Assembly: GCA_037013495.1 (NCBI GenBank)
Contig: CM072809.1
Location: 3,348,001 to 3,412,000, forward strand
Length of the DNA stretch: 64,000 bases
Source: Hippophae tibetana
Taxonomy: Eukaryota > Streptophyta > Magnoliopsida > Rosales > Elaeagnaceae
Reading direction: 5' to 3'
The position numbers and the translations under genes are program-made. Of this stretch, positions 41,950 through 55,464 are shown one piece after another; position 1 is the first letter of the stretch; the number at the start of each line of letters is the position of its first letter. The notes under the pieces are model-generated. The model worked only from the letters and a program-made list of their open reading frames with translations, did no database searches and had not been told where the DNA came from.

Positions 41950-44900
41950 AAATATTCACGCATATGAGTTACAAATAGTAAATTGGGAAGAAAAGTTGTT
42001 AAATTTTCAAAAAGTTTTCGCTCAAAAGAAAAATGAGTCAACGATGAAGATAAGGGACAAATATATTCTCATATAGAGATAAGAGTACAAGACAAACATA
42101 TTCTCATAGAGAAACTTATTTTACTTTTTAATCATGCATTATTTTTAGAAAAAATACATGCATATTGGTATGTTTAAAACTGTTAAGAAATTGATGTCAT
42201 GTTTAAATAACTTTTATGAAAACATGTGTATATTTTATTATATATTATATAATATTGACGTTTATACTAATATACATAAATTTATGATATGACATGTGAT
42301 ATTTAATAGAATATGTAACAATAATGATTTTATATATACATTATGAGATTGTTTTTGGTATAGAGTATTAGCTCTATTAATCTTATGGAGTTTGGTACCC
42401 TATGAATTTACACTGATTACGGGTAGATATGTATCTCGAAATTTGTCCACACATTAGGTCCTAGAGTATGACCATACATGTATTTTGGAGTTGATCGTCT
42501 ATATATCTTAGAGTTGATCGTATGTATATCTTAGAATGGACCAATACATATAGATATTAGATAGCATGTGAATTCATGACTCCATTGCATGTTTTATTGT
42601 TATATAAACATGCATTGAGATATATTAAATATATATTAGTCTAGTCTATCAAGTGAGAAAGTATATATATGTCTTAATTTTAAAGGAAAATCCTTTCACT
42701 ATGTACCATATATGAATATTGTTTTTAATGTATTACATGCATGGTTTTATTTTTTGTATTGTGTTAAATGGAATAAACTTTTAATGAGTTGATTGTAAAT
42801 CATCCTATTTTCTTATAAGTTTTCTTATAATAGATTTCAATAAAATAACAAGTGGCTTATTGTTAATGAATAAGTAATTTTAGAAAAAAATTTACCTTTT
42901 TATTTTATTTATACCTTGGAATATTATCAAAGACATTACAAAGATTCTTGTAAACGTTATTTGTATTTTTGTGTTTTAAAATTATTTATAAATGTATTTT
43001 TATTCTTTATAATAAATGAAGTACGATTTAATTTTAAATATGTTACTAAAGGTTTTAAAATACAAGATATTCTAAATTTATTGAATGTTTTAAAATTTAT
43101 ATTTGTAAAAAACAATTCTATAAATATAATTTAATTCGTTCGTTCCTTCTACCTTAAAGTATTCATTTTTTGGGGAAGGCACACAAACTTTGAGTTTTTT
43201 TATAGTGAAAAACTTAAATGGTTGTTATTACAATTATTATTTATAAAATTTGATATATTTATAGCAAAAAGTATATTATCACAAAAGATAATATACTTTT
43301 AGAAACATTTTTAAAAATAAAAACTTTACTTTTTATAATAATATTTATTGTTTTGATAATGAGGTTATTCTTATTCGATAATATTAATTAATTATATTAA
43401 CGTTAAATATATTGAAATAATTAAAAAATAATTTTATACATTTTTATTCAAACATGTAAAAATAATTGTATAAATATAATTCTTTTTGAATAATTTTATT
43501 GATAAAACCATAATTATTATTATTAACACAAAATTTTCATTTTAAATAGAGAATTTATTCTTACGATAACATTTATTACTTTAAAAATATCGACTTCCTT
43601 TTTTTTCATTAATAAAGATGTTGAGACTCAAAACCATTTTTCAAATGTTGTTATTAAAAAAAATACTCTTTATTAGTTGAGTTCATGTATAACTAGTTCA
43701 ACCTTACATCAATGTTCTCCATCATTTCAAAGTTTTAAGAATGTTTAATTAAATAAATCTTAAATTTACATAAATTTATATATTTATACTTATATAACTT
43801 ATTTTGTGCTATATTACAAATAAGTTCTTAAAAAATCAATAAATTCAAATGAAAAGGCTTATTATTAACACCAATATTATTTATGTTTTTAATTTTTTTT
43901 TTCAAAACCCAATAATTCTTTTAATTTTCACCATCATAATAAGTTATGATAAAATAGGATTGTTTTTTTGAATTTATTTTAACAAGCCATATACTAATAT
44001 TAATGTTTTTTTGTATAAAATACTATTATTAATGTTATAAATGTTAAATAACATTCTTCTTTAAATAATTTGAAAAGGGGTAAAAATTCTTACAAATTTA
44101 ATCAATTCGAGTTGTTTCGAATTAAACAATTTAAATTATTTCAACCCTAACTTAATTTAAATTTATTTTGAGTCAACAAAAATAGTACAAAAATTGATCC
44201 AAATTAACTCGAATTTTTAATTGTATGTTTTTTAGTTAATTAAATTTTTTTATAATATAAAAAACCTATATAATACTAAAGTTGGTTAGTTCAAATACAT
44301 TACATAAAACACTAAAAATAAAAAATATATATTACAATAATTAATCTTTTTAATAAATTATAAATAAACATTGAATGAAAAAATCATATACAATGAGTCA
44401 AAAATATATATATTTTTTAATACATAGCACAAGGAATCATACTTATTTTAAAGATAATGTATTATTAAATATCATCATTTTTTTATAGACATAAGTAAAT
44501 GGTTCTCACACAAGGGATTTAATTAAGTTAGCCTATCACTTTAATTATTTAAATTTTCATACATATACTTTTTTTGTTCAAACTTTTCGTTCACAACTTA
44601 ATATTTTTAATGTATTTGTAAAATTTAAATATTAATACTTAATATTTTTAAATTTTAACTATTTTGCATCAATTAATATATCATTTATTAATTAAATATA
44701 AAATTAAAAATATGATATAATAAATTAATAATAATATCATTTTTTTAATAAATATTAATTAAAAAACATTATTCTTTTGGTAAAGTATGTTTTTCTTTTC
44801 AGGAAAATAATGAGTATGTTTGAGCAAATGCAATGCTTAGCATTTTTATAAAGCTATTCATTTTATAAAAGAATGAACACTACTTAAATCACATCTTTGA

Positions 44901-47900
44901 AAAAGTTACTTCATAACAATAGTTTTTTTATCTAACAAGATATTAATACCCTAGTATTTAGCGAATCCGCAAACCAACTCCACTATCGCACGTGTGTGCC
45001 TCCTAACAGATTCGAAAGCATTGAAATTGATACAAATTTTGTATCCAACTTATTAGACAACAAATAGTCAACTCCTACTCAATAAAATAAAACATCGGCA
45101 TCCAAGTGACAAATAAATCAATAATTCAGGATATTAACTAAAAAAGTTGGTAATTAATAAAGGTTAATACATTATCGTTAATTAATAATGAAAGTATATG
45201 TATTTGTTGTATTAAAATTTTAATAATTTTTATTTTAATTATATAAAAATTAAAATTATATTCATGCTATATATATTTAATTTTAGAATGACCGCATTAA
45301 TCCTTATAAAGTAAATGAATTAAAAAAAAATAGGAAAAAAGCTCATAGAAAATTTTATAAATAGAAATATATGATAAAGTTTATTGTAAATAATAATGAT
45401 CATTAATTTTGTTAGTAATATTGTCTATTTAAACTAAATTTTCAGGTAAAATAAATGGCAAAAAAGGTAACAAATAGTTCAATATAAAAAAATATTTTCA
45501 TTTGAAGTGTACTTAAATTTTACTATTATTCGTAACTTAATAATAATAAATATTAATAAAATCAAAATTTATTCAAAGTATATTAAGAGAAATAAATATA
45601 TCATTATAAAAATTTACTCACACTTGAATACATAAGGATACATTATTATAATAAAAAAATTAATTTGAATTAGAATTATAAAAACAAAGATATAAACATG
45701 TCAATTTTATAGGCATGTTATTAATTTTATTATCATAAAAATAATTTTAAAAGTACATGAGAAAAAAAATTATATATATATTTTCTTCCTTTTTAAATGA
45801 TGCATATTTAGGTTATAAAGTTTTAATTGATAAAAATAACAAAATTTTATTGGTTTAAGAGAGATGATAATGATATAGATTATATAAAATATTATTTATT
45901 TTTATTTAGGGTGATTGTATATATCTTATACTTATTTTTAAGATAATAATTAAATCATGTACTTATTTTTATGATAATTTAATTACATTGTTATTAAACG
46001 TTATAACAATAACAAATGATCATTTTTAAAGTTTTTATTTTTTCTACTTTTATTTAATTTTTTTAGTTACAATTCATTCAAATTAAAATATCGTATATAT
46101 AATGCAGTTTAAAAATAAAAACAATGAAAAAAATAAATTTACCTTGGTGTAGTCATTTTTAAATAACAATAGTATTAAATTTTTATTAAAAAATACACGA
46201 CGTTAGCATCATTGTAATAAACTAAAGACACAATATTTTTTTCTAATTTTTTTAACCTTAATTATTGCTTGACGAATAATTAATGTTATATTAATTTAAT
46301 AAATTTTTTAACTTCAAAAGTAATTTTTTTGAAAAAAAAAATATAAATTACTTTTAATCATCAATGTATTTATATAAAAAAAATAACTATCACAATTACA
46401 TTTTAAAATTAACAATTCTAATGAGATTAATTAAAGGATTATATTCCTTACATAAATTTGTAAACAAAAAAGTAATATATACAATCAATTTATCAATTAT
46501 TAATGCCTAATTAATTTGTTCACCAACATCTAATAATATTTTTTCGACGTATTCACTCTATACACAATAAAAAAATATAAAGTATATGTGTAATATGATA
46601 AAAAATAACATTTTATTAAAAATGAGTTTATTGATTAATTTTATGATTAATAGGTTAACAAAATAGTGATCATTATTAAAAAATATTAAAATTAATTTCA
46701 TTGGATACCGACAATTATAAGAATTATATTGTTTGCAAAATTTTTATTCAAATAAAATTTATTTTAAAAATTAAAATAAAATAAGAATAGTAAAAAAAAT
46801 GCAATGTATAAAATATAATTTTTTTTATAAAGGACAATAACATTTTAAAAAATATTAAGGAAAATTGAAGATTCTAAAAGAAATAATTTTTATCCTAATA
46901 TTTGAAGTATTATAAATTATAGTTATAAGTATAACTCTTTTATTTATTTATTATTATTATTATTTTGTTTTTTGAGAAAAAAGGGTGAAGTCTATATATA
47001 AAAAAAGACAGCGAATAAGAGAAAAAAAAGTTTTGAAAGATATGCTTAAGATCGTAAAAGTTTTATTAATAAAAGAAATCATAAATAACATAAAATATAT
47101 TATTATTTTTATATTCTTTTAGAATAATAATCATATATGTAATAATTTTTTTTGAATAAAATTGATAAAAATAAAAAACTATATGTAAATAAATATATAT
47201 ATAATAATGAGATATAATATAGTAACATAAAACTGCCCACTTACCCTCAAGTTAACGGAAGTCTAATTTTTGTAGATTGGTATGTTAATGTGTTAACAAT
47301 GATCGAGGGAATATTAATTTGGAGATATTTTAATTAATATATTAATATTTTATATTTTTGAAAGATTATTTTGGCATTTTGGTATTTTAAGGATTTTTTA
47401 TTTTGATATTTTATATATTTAATTAAAATATAAAAGATATCGATAAAATCAAAAATATATAAATATAATTTTTTATTTTATTTGATTAATTTATCAATAA
47501 AATTATAATAAATAAATTATTTTTATTTTTCATGTCACTTTTCCATATGTCTTAACGACTTTTGCTCTTGTGTTATATACCAATAATTAGCGAGCAGGGA
47601 CAGTGGAAAATATTTTGATCTCAGTTATTATAATTGTAACCCTTTAAATAATTCAATTATTTAAGATAATTTTATTTTTATTTTTAATTTTAATAAAAAT
47701 ATATTTATTTACATTGTGTAAAAAATTATATAATTACTATATAATTTTTTTTAGACTTAAAAAAATAAAATCTTATATATAAAAAAAATTATATTATATA
47801 ATTAAAATTAATTTTATTAAATGTCAGATAAAATTAAGAAAGTGGTAAATTTAGTCATTAAAATATCTTAAATTCACTAGTAAGATAACTCATCCACTAT

Positions 47901-48570
47901 CATTATTCCACTAATTAACGGCAATATTTGGCTCCACTATTATAGCTTAAAAAAACTAATACTCGTATAACAGATCATACAAATAAAAAATATTAAAAAT
48001 ATATAAATTTGTATTTACTTTTATACTTGTGTCATTTAATTATATCACATAATTTTTAAGTTAAATTTATAAAAGTAAATACAAATACCAAAGTCTTAAT
48101 TCCTAACATTGTGGTACAATCTGATAAAAATATTGTGCTGGAAAGTCGAGGTCGAGGGCCTAAAATCACTATTTAGTACGGTGAGTATTTGACAGCTGCG
48201 TAGCCCTCTTTTAATTTAAGGTGTGTCACTATTTTTTTTCAAATAACAAATATACATACGGATAGGCAATTGGTAAGGTGGGTCCCTATATTTGAAGATT
48301 GTAACGACAATGCTTGTCTATAGAAAGTCAATATAACATTATTTTCAGTACTTATAAAAACTATGCATTTCTAATTAACAAATGTTCGGGATATCCAGAT
48401 TGTTTTGGTGTCCCTCCCGCGCAAATCATTTAAGTAAAATCAGAAGGCGAAGCATTAATTCAACCCATAGATCAACCTGAATTCAGTAAAATACACTTAT
48501 TGAACTAATTATCTTTTAACTTTTCTCTCTAAAATTACTATGAATCTTAACAAACAATTTGATATCATTA
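41950..48570. other. Long AT-rich gene-free stretch
   Basis: More than 6 kb of very AT-rich sequence with no recognisable gene. 42350-42640 is less AT-rich and has short tandem motifs (AGTTGATCGT repeated at 42486-42530), perhaps from an old LTR. No RNA gene was found by eye. The GC rises again near 48130-48470, before the EF-hand pseudogene. Confidence 0.5.
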
Positions 48571-48587
48571 TTTTTAACAAAGAAAAA

Positions 48588-48890
48588 TTAAGCTGAAGTA
48601 GATTGCCTTTGCTCTTGATGAGGCCATACTTGGGCATCTTCGATCATCGATCCCACGGCTAAGCCTTATTACCATCAAGATGCAAAATTCAATATCACTT
48701 AGAGCTCCATCTCCATCAATATCTCCTTCTCTAACCATGGCCTCATCATCCTCTTTACTCATTCCTTCCATGCTCGAAAGCTCTGAATTCTTTCTGACTC
48801 CCAGATGTTATGGTATTCAGTACTTTTCTTTCCACCCCTTTCATTATATTCCGTCCTCTTTTTCTAATGGGAAGACACCCCAAAGATGAG
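48588..48890 (-). pseudogene. EF-hand calcium-sensor pseudogene (KIC/PBP1-like)
   Basis: Minus-strand reading gives RKNSELSSMEGMSKEDDEAM and then one canonical EF loop, DIDGDGALSDIE, with Ca ligands at loop positions 1, 3, 5 and 12, followed by FCILM and RLSRG. It then shifts frame to DAQVWPHQEQ and a stop at 48588. This is the layout of the single-EF-hand plant proteins KIC (kinesin-like calmodulin-binding protein regulator) and PBP1 (PINOID binding). The 5' part (up to 48890) is degenerate with several stops and no start, and the C-terminus is frameshifted, so the gene is dead. Confidence 0.75.
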
Positions 48891-49232
48891 TATGACCAAG
48901 ATTTTAACAAAAGATTAAGAATATTTAATGTAAAATTATATATATTTTAAATTTGTGATTTATCATAAATCATAACTCTTATATTATTAAAAAATACATT
49001 TAAATTTATATAATTATATTTAATGAAAGATTGATAAGTTAATTATCATTTTAATAAAATCTTGATATATAATATTATTCCTACTTAACTAACGACATGG
49101 TTTTCAATCTCAATCATACATTTGGATGAATATACCTGAATTAATGAACGGTTTGATTTTTATCCCAAGAGGGACAATACATTTGATGGGTATATGATTT
49201 GTTCAACATATCGAAGTCAGTGTTGGTGCCAT

Positions 49233-49519
49233 TAGGGGTGTCCATAAACCGGATCGGACTGGACCAAATTGAACGGTTTTACTAATCAAACGGTCCAGTC
49301 CGGTTTGTACTAATTTTAAACCGTTCGAACCGGACCGGATCGATTTAATAATATATTAAAAATTTCATATTATTCTTCATTAAATTATAAAAAAATTGGA
49401 ACAAATTGAACCAAAGCGTTTTATAAATCAAACGGTTCAGTCCGATCCGATCCGATCCGATCCGAGTAATATGAACAGTTTGATTTAATTAAATTTTTTA
49501 TAGGAAAAATACAACCCTA
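49233..49519. mobile_element. hAT-type MITE with 8-bp TSD
   Basis: A 287-bp non-coding element. Ends TAGGGGTGT and ACAACCCTA are inverted (8 of 9 match). Flanking 8-bp duplications GGTGCCAT (49225-49232) and GGTGCCAC (49520-49527) match at 7 of 8, as expected for hAT transposition. The interior forms a hairpin around AAACCGGATCGGACTGGACC and its complement (49257-49322) and includes a (CCGAT)n run at about 49442-49464. Confidence 0.75.
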
Positions 49520-49527
49520 GGTGCCAC

Positions 49528-50670
49528 TGTTGATATTATATCGGCTGTTATTATTTAATATATATATATATATGTGTTTATTTTATTAGATACCTTTTTT
49601 TCTTTAAATTATTAAAATATTTAAAAAATGATGAGGTTTCTAGGAAAGTTAATAGATCATCTTGTAGCCAAAAGTAAAGTGATGGAATGTATAAAGTATA
49701 AACTTAAATTGTCCGGAGTCTTCTACATTGTTCTTGTTTGTGACCTGTCTGTCAGCCTAGGACAGAGTACCACCCACTCAGTCAGCGAGGAAAATTAGAC
49801 ATCTGTACAAATTAAAAGTTATAGCAAATTACATTGATAAACTTGTGGATCGAATTACCAAGTATAAATTGTTGTTCACGATTAGCTCTTAATGTTGGAA
49901 GATTCATATTTTGTAAGAACAGTAATATAACCCCGACTTCATCCTTTTCTTTTATATGTAGTTGTAACTTGTAAGTAAATGTTTTTTTTCCCTTAACAAA
50001 GTTGTAAGTGAAATATACAACATTTGCATATAGATGGGTACGGTCCAATTAACGGCCCAATTAGGAGACAACTTTGGTCGTTGAATTATTAATGTCTATA
50101 ATTCGTATTTCAAAAATTGAATTATTTGTAATTTTGGTCATTTGCATTTCACATAGTCGAATAGTGCCATCAACCCCGTAACAAAGTGGTGGTCATTTGT
50201 GGTGTCTTTGGAAACAGCCCAGGTTCAAATTCACTCCCCGACAATCCCATAGAATTAGGATAGAATAATCTTGAATCGGAAGCAAATTATTATCAAGTTT
50301 TATCCAAATTTCATTTTTTTACTGCAAATTTATTAAATATATTTTGTCAAACAGATACAGAGAACATAATAGCAAATATGGTAGTTTAAAATATGAATAG
50401 TCAATATAATTGTAATTTTCAATAATTTCACAGAATTATCAATTTGTCTCGTAAAACAATGAAATATGCTCAAAGTGGGTACTAAAGGCGTCTTCAAGAT
50501 TAGAAGCAACCAATTCTCCGGATTGTTGATGTATGATTTAAATTAGTGAATAATGGAGATGCATTATAGTCATCATTAGAAGTAGCAAAATCAAGATTAT
50601 CTACCAAAGCACCTCCCTCCGATGAGACACAGACATTAGATGGCACTAAATACCAGGGGAATGCCAATGT
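49528..50670. other. Intergenic, no gene seen
   Basis: Mixed AT-rich DNA between the MITE and the WNK relic. The right end is probably the old 3' flank of the minus-strand WNK gene. No feature is supported. Confidence 0.4.
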
Positions 50671-51779
50671 GCTTTAGTCATTTTCAAAGAATGAAGACGC
50701 AGGATTTGGACTCGATGGTTCAATTGATGAATAATCACACGAGAGCTTCCAACCAGGCAGAAGTCTCATGATCTAATAATCAATCGGCACCGCTATGAAG
50801 GCCACATCATGTTCTTGTAACTCTAGCTGTTCAACCATTTCAGCAGCAACTGACATCGCAGTATCAGCATCGAGGTAGAATTGAAAATGTATATTCCTTG
50901 TACGACCTGCAAGTAGCATAATAATCATGTCACTGCATTAGAAGATCATATATTAACAGTGCATGTCTGCTTCCGTGGCCACAGAGTCCCTCTAGTTTCA
51001 TACTCACCAAATGAGTCTGCAATACGCAAGATCAATGGTACCGACTTGTCATCGTTTTTTTTCCCTTTTTACCTAAACTCATTGTTCTTATTCGTTCTTT
51101 GAAACTCCATGACTGGACTACATGCGCAAGTGCTTGCAGAAGGTTGTATATAATCAGTATCTATGTCCATGGAGAGTGGTCCAGACTTTGGTAAATGTCC
51201 TGCGTTTAGACTTCGGTTATAGCCATTGGAAGTCCCTCCTACATGGAATAGTAAGAAAATAAAAAAATATTAGGTAGAAACACATTTGTTAAGTACAATC
51301 ATGAATATTATGTGAATATTATGTGTAATCACATTTGACAAATGCATCTAATATTGATAAGAAATTTTGCTTATAAATAAGCAATGTTTTTGCCTTAAAG
51401 ATACATCAAAACACCAAAAACAAGAAAAGAAGTAAATCAAAACCAATAGAACAATTTCATTTGAGAAATAATAGTGTTGTGTGTGTAAGAGAGTGAGAGA
51501 GAATATCTTAAAAAAATATTGAAACATTTTTTTAAAAAGAAAATGACAAAATAGTGAATTTAGGAAACACTTGTGTAACACCATTTTGTATTTATCTCAA
51601 TTTATTATATTGTTTCTCACTTTATACCTATTAATTTTATTAGTGAAAAAAATATTTTTCGAAATTTGTCTCGTATACTTAGCCCAAATTAAAGGATGAA
51701 TCACGTTAAATTATCGATATTATTATTTTACTCTATTAAATTTATTTTATTTTTACTCACTTTACTCAACAACTCTAAG

Positions 51780-52138
51780 GTGGCGTTTGGTTCATAGAAT
51801 AAAATCAAAATCAGAATGGAATAAAAATGAAACAATGTTGTTTGATTTGACCATTAGAATCAAAGAAAAAATCAGTATTACAGTATTTAGTTTGTCACTG
51901 GAATGAAATGAAAAAAACTATAAATAACCTTAATACTCCTATATTCAGTAAAGTTTAAATAATATCATTTAATTATTATTTTTTCGTCAGACAAAATACA
52001 TTATTAAAATCATTATTTTTCTAAATAATTATTACTTAAAAAGAAAATATATTATTAAAATTATTATTTGTCTAAATAGTGTTTAGAGTTTTGATGTTTG
52101 AGATTTAGGGTTTAGAATTTTAGGATTTAGGATTTAAG
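51780..52138. other. MITE-like and telomere-like sequence in the WNK gap
   Basis: GGTGGCGTTTGGTT at 51779 is a common left end of plant MITEs; no matching right end is found. 52083-52137 contains degenerate telomere-like units (TTTAGGGTTTAG and variants). A roughly 50-bp near-repeat lies at 52000-52077. None codes for anything. Confidence 0.35.
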
Positions 52139-53260
52139 TTGTGGTATGGTAAGATTCTTGAATTTTTAACACGAAGTAGTTATTCAGTAACACCTGTAGA
52201 TTCCAGATTGTTTGTCAAAGCCAATGAAGGAAAACTAGATATTATGCTAGTGTATGTGGATTACTTAATCATAACTGGTGATAATGAGGCAGAAAATCTT
52301 CGAACGAAGGAGAATTTGTCAGTCCGTTTCCAAATGAAGGAACTTGGCCAGCTCAAACACTTCCTTGGTTTAGGGATTGATCGCATACAAGAAGGAATAT
52401 TTCTTTGTTAGCAAAAATATTCCAAAGATTTGTTGAAGAGGTTCGGAATGCTCGAATGCAAGCCGATTTCAACGCCGATGGAACCAAATTCCAAAATGTG
52501 TACACGTGAAGGAAAAAATTTGGAAGATGCAACGATGTATCGACAATTGATAGGCAATCTGATCTACTTAACCTTGACTCGACCTAACATTTCTTATGAA
52601 GTACCGTTGTACTATGACAATCAATCGACAATTCATTTGGTAGAGAATCTGATCTTTTATGCAAGAACTAAGCATGTTGAAGTGCACTATCACTTTATCA
52701 AAGAAAATGTTCTACAAGAAGAAATTGAGATGAGGTAAATCAAGACAAATGATCAAGTTACGGACTTGTTTACAAAAATCTTAAGCGTTGGTAAGCTCGA
52801 AATGTTTCGTTGTCAACTTGACATAGTAAAAATAATGAGAGTTGGTGGTGAGGGGGAGTGTTGAAAATCAACACCAACATAATAAATAATGTGGTAGGAA
52901 AATAAATAGAGTGGTTGAAAGATGTAGAGAAATAAATGGAGTGGTTAAAGGATGAATAAATAAGGTGGTTAAATGATGAATAAATAGGGTGATTGAAGGT
53001 TGTAGAAATATGATGGTTAAAGATTGTAGAAAAGAGAAGTGTGTAGATAATATTTGTGTGATTAAAATTATTTTTTAGTTTTATATTTATGTGGTGTAGA
53101 TTGCATGGTGAAGACTATAAATAACCTACCTTTTGGTTTAATTATTCCATCAAAAACAAAAAGTCTTTGTATTCTTAACTTGAGTGTGAGTTGAAAGCTT
53201 TCTCTTTTAGTGTTTGTATTTCTCTTCAATTTGTGAGTTGCTTTTGAAATATGTTATAAT
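52139..53260 (+). mobile_element. Truncated Ty1/copia element: RT to 3' LTR
   Basis: Plus-strand fragment starting inside reverse transcriptase. 52139-52411 has [12 protein letters not shown] (the usual YVDD altered to YVDY) and [13 protein letters not shown]. 52430-52738 joins TRPNISYEV directly to YYDNQSTIHLVEN, a deletion of most of the RNase H start. A stop interrupts at 52408. The purine tract GAGGGGGAG precedes a 3' LTR starting TGTTGAAAATC at 52859 and ending near 53260 (end uncertain). There is no 5' LTR, Gag, protease or integrase. Confidence 0.8.
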
Positions 53261-53657
53261 GGGTATAATACAAGTAGTTTGTTTACTTGTTTGGATTTAA
53301 TATTAGTAAATTTAGAGTTATTTATTCTAAATTTTACTCAACATATACTTGCTGTTATTAATGGTAAAAAAAGAAGAAAAATTTCTTCAGCAGTAGGTTG
53401 TTGCATAACAGTTGACAAACCAAGGTCTCTGATTTCCATTGACAAAAATATTGTCGCATTTTATTAGGTTTTCGTGTATAATAGATGGGGTGTGACTATG
53501 GAGATAAACCAAACTATGGAGTATTTGCCATGCTCAATTCTTTATGGCCTTCCTATCAACATTTTTGTGCTTTATACCATATCTAACAAACAAAAGATGC
53601 ATATGTATTTCAAAGCTCTTTGAAAACAAAGAATTGCAAATAATCAAGATAACATAT

Positions 53658-55464
53658 CGAAGAAATAAATATTTGAAGAAAAAATTAAATAGTTTCTCTC
53701 ATATATTTTCTCTTAATTTGTATAGGACATGTATATTGTTTATATAGAAAAATATTAATTACTATTTCAACAACTATAATGATTGAATCATATGGTTTAT
53801 AGCTGCTTCCTTACCAAGAAAACATCTTTGGTAGGCGCTGTGTATGTTAGTAGGTATCAATGTAGTATTTGTTGAATGAGTTAGTGTAGTGTTTGTTAAA
53901 TTCAACACTCCCCCTCAAGTTGGTGCATATATGAGACTATTTTAGTGAGAATATCAGCCAATTGATCTTCTGACTTAATTTTTGATAATTCCTATGAATT
54001 TTCCTCTAACTTTTCCTTAATAAAGAATGTGTCAACTTCAATATGTTTTGTACGATCGTGTTGAACTGGATTATGAGCAATATCATATGCTACTTTATTG
54101 TCACAAAATAACTTAATTGATTCTTTAACAAGATATCCCAAATCTTTCAAGAGAGATTGTAACCACAATGCCTCACAAAGCACAAGTGTTATGCCTCTGT
54201 ATTCAGCCTCTACACTTAAACGAGCAACACCATGTTGTTTCTTACTTCTCCATGTTACAAGGTTTCTCTCTACAAAAGTGAAATAGCCTGATGTAGATCG
54301 TCTATCATTTATTGATCTAGCTCAATCAGCATCAATATATAATTCTATTCTTTGGAACTCTAAGTTTTTAGTGAACAATATTCCTTTTCCAGGAGAAAAC
54401 TTTAAATACCTCAAAATATGAATAACTGTATTCATATGTTGTTCTCCAGGATTATGCATAAATTGGTTGACGATACTTAAAGCATAGGCAAGATCTGGTC
54501 TTGTGTGTGCCAAATACATCAACCTTCCAACAAGCCTTTGGTATCTTTCTTTATTTGTTGGAAGTTGATTAACCTTGAACATAACTTTAATCCTTCCTCT
54601 ATTGATGTATTAGTTGGTTGACATGCCGACATATCGGTTTCTTTTAATAAATTTAAGGCATACTTTCTTTGAGATAAGAAGATTACTTCTTTCGATTGAG
54701 AAACCTCAATCCCAAGAAAATATTTTAAGTAACCAAGGTCTTTCATATCAAATTCTTTGGACAAATAACTTTGTAGAGTTTTCCTTTCTTCAAGATCATT
54801 TCATGTTACTATCATATCATCATCATATACAATAAGTGGAGTGATCTTACCATACATTTTTTCAAAAATAAAGTATTGTATGAATTGCTTTGCTTGTAGC
54901 CAAATTCCTTCATAGACTTTATGAACCTGCCAAACCATGCTATTGAGGATTGTTCTAATCCATACAACGATTTTTTTAATCTACACACTTTTTCATCATG
55001 GATTTTGGATTTCTTGATTCTTGGTGGTATATCTATGTAGACTTCTTCAATTATATATACATGTAGAAAGATATTTTTTACATCAAATTAATATAATGAT
55101 CAATCTAAATTTGCAGCTAGAGATACCAAGACTCAAACAATGTTAATTTTGGCTACAAGCGCAAATATTTCTGTATAGTCGATCACATATGTTTGAGTGT
55201 ATCTATTCTTAATAGTGTGCAAGAAGCTCTGACACTATGAAAAAATAAATATTTAAAGAAATAATCAAATGATTTCTCTGATATATTTACTCTTAATTTG
55301 TATAAGACGTGTACGATTTTTTATATAAATAAATATTAATTACTATTTTAATAATCAAAATGATTAAATCACATGATTTACAATTGTTTTCTTATCAAGA
55401 AAACATCTTTGATAGGCACCATGTATGTTGGTAGTAGTTGGTGTAATGTTTGTTGAATTCAACA
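53658..55464 (-). mobile_element. Internally deleted Ty1/copia element (RT-RNase H only)
   Basis: Minus-strand element with LTRs 55464-55238 (5') and 53907-53658 (3'). The 5' LTR is followed by a degenerate primer-binding site (TAGTGTCAGAGC). The 3' LTR is preceded by AGGGGGAG. Candidate target duplications CATAC (55465-55469) and CATAT (53653-53657) differ at one base. Coding remnants are RT pieces at about 55150-54770 with stops, 54764-54519 (MKDLGYLKYFLGIEVSQSK), 54582-54322 (YQRLVGRLMYLAHTRPDLAYA) and 54183-53992 (RNase H end). Gag, protease and integrase are absent. Confidence 0.85.
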
